Part shown: one piece after another, positions 60,001 through 64,000 of the stretch
How positions within the stretch are numbered: position 1 is the first letter of the stretch
Layout of the letters: every line of letters begins with the position of its first letter
Notes under the pieces: model-generated
The model's input: only the letters and a program-made list of their open reading frames with translations
The model's database searches: none
Told to the model about the DNA's origin: nothing
NCBI GenBank assembly: GCA_964057225.1
Contig: OZ059897.1
Span: 5,952,001-6,016,000 of the forward strand
Length of the DNA: 64,000 nt
Direction: 5' to 3'
Source of the DNA: Auanema rhodensis
Taxonomy: Eukaryota > Nematoda > Chromadorea > Rhabditida > Rhabditidae
Position numbers and translations under genes: made by a program

Positions 60001-63000
60001 ATCAACTTCAAGAAACAACTATACAGCTCAACATTGCTTCTATGAAATACTAGAGAAAGAAGAGTTTCAGCTGAAACTATGTTGATTTTCAATGAATTCC
60101 CGAGACAATGAGCGAACTATCGGTGAACTTATCACTTCTAAACAAATAGGTCGATCTTTTTTTCAAATTGTTTCAAGTATTCAACGTGTTCTCAGTCAGT
60201 CACAATGATTGTTCTGAGACTAAAAGAGAGAAAAGTAATAAAGAGAAAGAGACAGAGAGAGAGAGCAATTTCTCACTCGTTTTTCTATAACCAGTCAGTC
60301 TTTTGTCAATTTTGAAACAACAACAGGTGAGCTGTACTGATTTCATCCAAATTTAGATATTTATTTCTTTGAAATAATATTTTATTTGTCATTAGTATTG
60401 TACTAAACATGTATTTTCATCATGTTTTCTCTCATATCTCTAATTCCAGGTGACCACAGATGGCTAAGAAGCGACAAGACTATTAAATCCATTGAGATTA
60501 TAGCAAAAAAAAAAGTGAAATATAGAAAGTTATACTGAAAAATCTGAAATAAACGGTCTACCAACCAGTTAACGGATTAAAATACTTTTTTTTCTAGCTG
60601 GATTTGTTAAACCACCTTTTTAAAGGATCTTATCTACTATAAACAGCTTAAGAACTAGATAATACTGACGTTTTAGAATTGCTGTGAAACATTTTCAAAC
60701 GTTAGAGAACAGGCTCCGACTTTTATGTTACGATGATTTTATTATTTTTGTTCGACAATGTTAGAAAAAAATTTAAAAATGAGACAAACCTGAACAAATT
60801 GCGAATTTATTCTCCCGATTCCATAAAACATGATATCTTCTCGTTCACCATTACTATCAAACCGAACATCTCCCGTAAGCTGATGCTTCAACGACAGCTT
60901 AATTTGTATAATTAATAATCAATTTTCAGTATTTTATTTCATTTTTAGATTAAAAAATAAATAATTAAAGTCTTCTTTTGGAAAATAATTAGGTTTCACG
61001 GTTGGGTAAGTTGACCAACTAAAAGAAAGATACACATCCTTATCATTTTCGACCATGTTGTCCCGAAACTCAGTTATCTTATAGAATATAAACAATATTT
61101 TTCTTTTCTTTTTTTGAACAAAAAACATCATTTTCCTTGTTTCTCTTGGCATTTTTTTGCTTTTTGTTTTGAAACTTTATGTATCATTACTCACTTTTCG
61201 AATTGCTCTGTTCATCTTATCACCATCTCTCCACTCATCTCGAGTATCGCATAGCATGGACATTGGACGAGCTGGACTTCCAATCTGAAGGTAACATTAA
61301 GAAAGGGAATTATCTTGTTTTTCGTCATGTCTTCCAATATTTTCTCCAATTCTCTTAGTATTCGCTTTTGCATCATTCAACAAACTTCAAAATTGATTTT
61401 TTGTATTGAAAATTGAAAATAAAAATAGTGAAAAGAGAGTCTAGACTTCAATTTTCATGGAATTGAAGATCGACGACGACAACGTTGGAGATGAAGGCGT
61501 CGATGATGATCAAGACCGAGGTAAGGTTCCGCAATAAAGAAGGGCAAGGACAGAAAACAGCGTTGAATCAAGAAACCAGTTTGTAACAATTCTTTTCAAA
61601 AATATAGATGCGAACTGGATGAATGAGATTGAACAAAGAGTCAAATTGAAAAGTTTGATGGTCTAACCTCTTGAAGACGATGTAATGCGCTGCCAATAAC
61701 TCCAACAGCTTCGGATGTCAATGCCAATTCCGTCTGAAATCATTTTCAATAAGTTTAGAAAGTAAGTATGATGAGTTTCCTTATTGAAACTAAGGGATTA
61801 GAACTAACCTTCATCATTGGATCATTCTTAACTAATTGAAGACCAGTAATATTACAATGAAAATGGCCATAAATGTTGTTAAGGAAATCTTCTAATAACG
61901 ATAAATCCTGAAAAAAATGAATGAAAAATACAATTGTTTCAGTATCTCTTAAGCTATGTTTCCTTGTTTTCGATTATAAATCTAAATTTTACTCACTGTG
62001 TTTGTAAAAACATAGGAAAATGGTGTATCAGTCATGTTGAGCCCTCTCGCTTGTTGAAGTAAATTATATAAAGTTGTTATATTGTATGAATGAATTATCT
62101 AAAAAAACATGAAATTTCAAGTATTATTTGAAAATAAAATCTTTTCAAACATCATCTTCAAACTTACAATATTTGTTTGCTTCAATTTATTTTTTATATA
62201 TTTCAAAAATGGCTCGTAATCGTGAGTGTTGTTGGGAAGTTTACGAACTCGAATAGTTGGTCGACGTATTTCACCTTCTGATCTTGTATATATAAGGGGA
62301 GCTAACTCTTCCAAATCTTAGATATATCATATTCAATTAAATTTATTTAAATTTTCATATTTTTAAACCTGAATCTTGTTGATAAGCTAATAAAAATGAT
62401 GTCCATCTAAGATCTTCTAAAAACTGGCTAGTTGCTTGAGCGGCTAAACCTCTGGCTGGTCCCAAAGAGGTCACAAAATCGGTGACTGAAAGATTTTCTC
62501 TTTTTTTACAACAGATTCAATAAAAATCAGAATCTTCTCTACCTGCATGTTCGTTATTTTTAGAGAATACGGATAAACAAGGGATTTTAAAATGATAGCA
62601 CATTGATTTAGCTAATGTGTCATCGAGTTTTGATATGTGGGGTGGTAGAACGATAGCAACCACACCATGTTGTAGAAGTTCACAAACTTAAAATAATTAA
62701 TATTACATATAGTTAGTTAGATTATATATATATATACATATAGTTAATCTTACATTTATCTTCAAAAAATTGAGAATGAGCCGGGGATACTATACGAAGT
62801 TCAATATCAGTATGAGCAGAATTTTCACTGTTCCACCTATCAATAGCATATCGTAAATTTTCATATGGTAGAGATCCCTGTAGCACTGTTGTTCCTAAAA
62901 TAAAAAATGAAAAAAACTTTATTAATATTTATTATAATCATAGAAGATTATTATTATTTTAAATTCATATTTCTAAGTATTTTCTCATACGAGCTTAATA

Positions 63001-63223
63001 TTTGATTGCCCATTCATGATGAATGACAAAAAAAAAGTGGCTTTTTTCGATTAAATCTTAACGACTTTTTGAACGAAAAACATTATTTTCAAAAAATTTT
63101 CTTTTAAAAAGAAATTATGGTGAAAAATAAAAATTTTAAATTCTTCTTACCAATATTGTACGTGATTAGAGCCAAGAGAGGCTGAATAAAAAATAAAAAA
63201 AATGATACACATCTCCAAATCAT
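53535..63223 (-). CDS. Ionotropic glutamate receptor, non-NMDA (AMPA/kainate-like)
   Basis: A glutamate-gated cation channel subunit of the neuronal membrane. The start at 63223 (MIWRCVSFFLFFIQPLLALI) is a signal peptide. Exons from 63.2 to 60.8 kb encode the bilobed amino-terminal domain (TTVLQGSLPYENLRYAIDRW and LEELAPLIYTRSEGE recognised; the last exon is 60790-60897). After a 3.8-kb intron, LGNWSETVGWQFDSKYANKW opens the ligand-binding lobe S1 (FVMKTADNGYEGFCIDLLNE, then GRWNGIIGVLQRHEADLSVS, AVTITYSRVEVVDFTLPFM). M1, the re-entrant pore (SLWFAVGSLMQQGSDVIPRA, Gln at the Q/R site), M3 (ISSYTAQLAAFLTVERM), S2 (STADLASQQKIRYGTLKSGS, then KGYGIALPKGSPLRDLLSRT) and M4 (IFYVLATGVVVACLMAIGEY) follow, with a cytoplasmic tail to the stop at 53535. 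The M3 motif has Gln where Asn is nearly universal. Pore and M3 place it outside the NMDA class; the exact glr ortholog is not assigned. Confidence 0.9.
57027..57070. repeat. TC microsatellite, about 22 units
   Basis: 44 bp of uninterrupted TC just inside the glutamate receptor intron, followed by imperfect TTTCTC repeats to about 57087. Confidence 0.95.
59196..59206 (+). promoter_or_regulatory. TATA box of the SXP/RAL-2 gene
   Basis: TATATATAAAG lies 59 bp before the ATG of the nested gene, in a good position for a start of transcription about 30 bp downstream. Highly expressed nematode secretory genes often have such a TATA box. Confidence 0.55.
59265..59769 (+). CDS. SXP/RAL-2 family (DUF148) secreted protein, nested gene
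   Basis: Two exons (59265-59463 and about 59533-59769; intron GTGAGT to TTCTAG) encode about 145 residues. A signal peptide (MLKIAVLACFVVFAFCQ) is followed by a short Pro/Gly segment (DGPPPFLQGAPPAK) and an Ala/Gln/Lys-rich helical domain: EFGALINSLGNSNDQQIDEA, VKQWIGKQSAAIQ, GAFAKFQAEILKEQAAGEAA, then KLSAIANNPKIPPQQKQAQI and a final AAVKAEIEKAMQG. This is the nematode-specific SXP/RAL-2 pattern. Members are abundant secreted proteins of intestine, hypodermis or glands; their biochemical role is poorly known, with metal, lipid or retinoid binding proposed for some. Codon use is extremely biased (AAG, CTC, ATC, CCA, GCC), unlike the receptor exons around it, which indicates very high expression. 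It lies on the opposite strand inside a glutamate receptor intron. Confidence 0.92.
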
Positions 63224-64000
63224 ATCAATATCTCCAATTTAACATCTAAAATTATATAAAAATTTAAAATAATTGTAATATTATAAAGATAATAATGAGG
63301 AAAAATTAACAAATAGTATTAAAATAATCATAATAATCAACAATTTATATGAATTTAACAAAAATAAAAATAAATAGAACGAGTGGTCATGGAATTAGGT
63401 TTGGAGTAGATCAAACAGAAATTTTGATCATATATCATAATATTATATGTAATATAGATAATTTTATAAATAATTTTAATAGAAATGATGTTACATCTAC
63501 TTTTTCCTTTTTTTTTCATTTTGAATGACTAAGCTCAAGTGAAAGAGTATTACTGAGAATGTGAAAGATAGATGAGAAAGACAAAGAAGAGAGGTGGAAG
63601 AAAAAAAAAGTTTTAGCAGAGTTCTGACTGGAAAAAGTTATAACGGTACGACGTAAACACAAAAAAATTAAGGATGCAATTAGGAAAAAAAGAACGAAAT
63701 AGCAGGAAAAGCTAATAGGAACGAAGTGAGCCAAACGCACTGAAAAATAATGAAACTAGTGGTGAAAGGCTATTCCACGAGTTTGCTGGTAATGTGTGCT
63801 GCTGGCAACTAAACTAGGAACCTGTAAAGCTGTAGTTTAGTCTTGAGCTATATGAATACATAAGTACTTTTTCGTTTTTTTTTGTGAAAAAGTTGTGAGT
63901 GAAGCTGTTTTTAAAGTTTTATTTCTTTCTGGAAACTTATGAAAACAAAATTAAAAGGAAAAACACTTTTGAATGCTTAACAGGTGGCATGGGCTAGATG
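63224..64000. other. Upstream region of the glutamate receptor gene
   Basis: AT-rich promoter-side sequence with no coding feature. A mirror-like purine stretch (63530-63620) yields a chance open frame on the minus strand. Confidence 0.45.

Larger units (their letters stand above)
56944..60789 (-). other. Large intron of the glutamate receptor gene
   Basis: 3.85 kb between the end of the amino-terminal domain exon (60790) and the S1 exon (56943); both edges are phase 0 with usable splice signals. It holds a TC microsatellite, a nested SXP/RAL-2 gene on the plus strand, and otherwise AT-rich sequence with a few more balanced stretches (57950-59100). No other coding sequence is convincing. Confidence 0.7.

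Overview
The window looks like chromosomal DNA of a free-living-type or parasitic rhabditid-like nematode. The evidence is a troponin C that I recognise as the nematode tnc-2 type, a gene of the nematode-specific SXP/RAL-2 family, very short introns (about 45-60 bp) with TTTCAG acceptors, and several acceptors placed directly before a start codon, as expected for spliced-leader trans-splicing. No bacterial, viral or organellar gene was seen. All intron-exon models were read by eye from splice signals, frame continuity and protein logic; none is backed by transcripts.

Layout. 1-2377 (+): 3' part of a disordered Tyr/Gln-rich then Lys/Glu-rich protein. 3498-5238 (+): secreted Cys-rich protein. 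5798-7460 (+): troponin C (tnc-2). 10026-14410 (+): calmodulin-like four-EF-hand protein with a 3.3-kb intron. 14618-15308: internally deleted mariner element. 16265-17984, 22070-23524 and 28007-32054 (all -): three neighbouring transcription-factor-like genes, here called A (two zinc fingers), B (homeodomain) and C (two zinc fingers). 29231-31548 (+): coiled-coil gene nested inside an intron of C. 32055-44680: a 12-kb block with no convincing gene, visibly rich in A and G on the + strand, with a 148-bp GA repeat. 44681-44989 (+): uncertain small coding unit. 45281-47991 (-): Dishevelled (DIX-PDZ-DEP). 48831-49475 (+): small secreted or membrane protein. 50405-51144 (-): secretory-pathway cyclophilin. 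53535-63223 (-): ionotropic glutamate receptor, with an SXP/RAL-2 gene (59265-59769, +) nested in its 3.8-kb intron.

The most interesting content is the A-B-C cluster. The three genes lie on one strand within 16 kb. Although one carries a homeodomain and two carry zinc fingers, A and B begin with the same two-exon module: a 20-21 residue exon, a phase-0 intron, then an exon with an aromatic/hydrophobic core ending in a CxxC. C carries the second half of it in a diverged form. Gene A has the module twice in tandem. A and C also share an unusual C-terminal double zinc finger, with introns at matching places. I do not recognise the module; it may define a nematode transcription-factor family that grew by local duplication and by exchange of DNA-binding domains. 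An exact 712-bp direct duplication lies between A and B. Two independent cases of a + strand gene nested in an intron of a - strand gene also stand out, as does a substituted residue in the glutamate-receptor gating motif.
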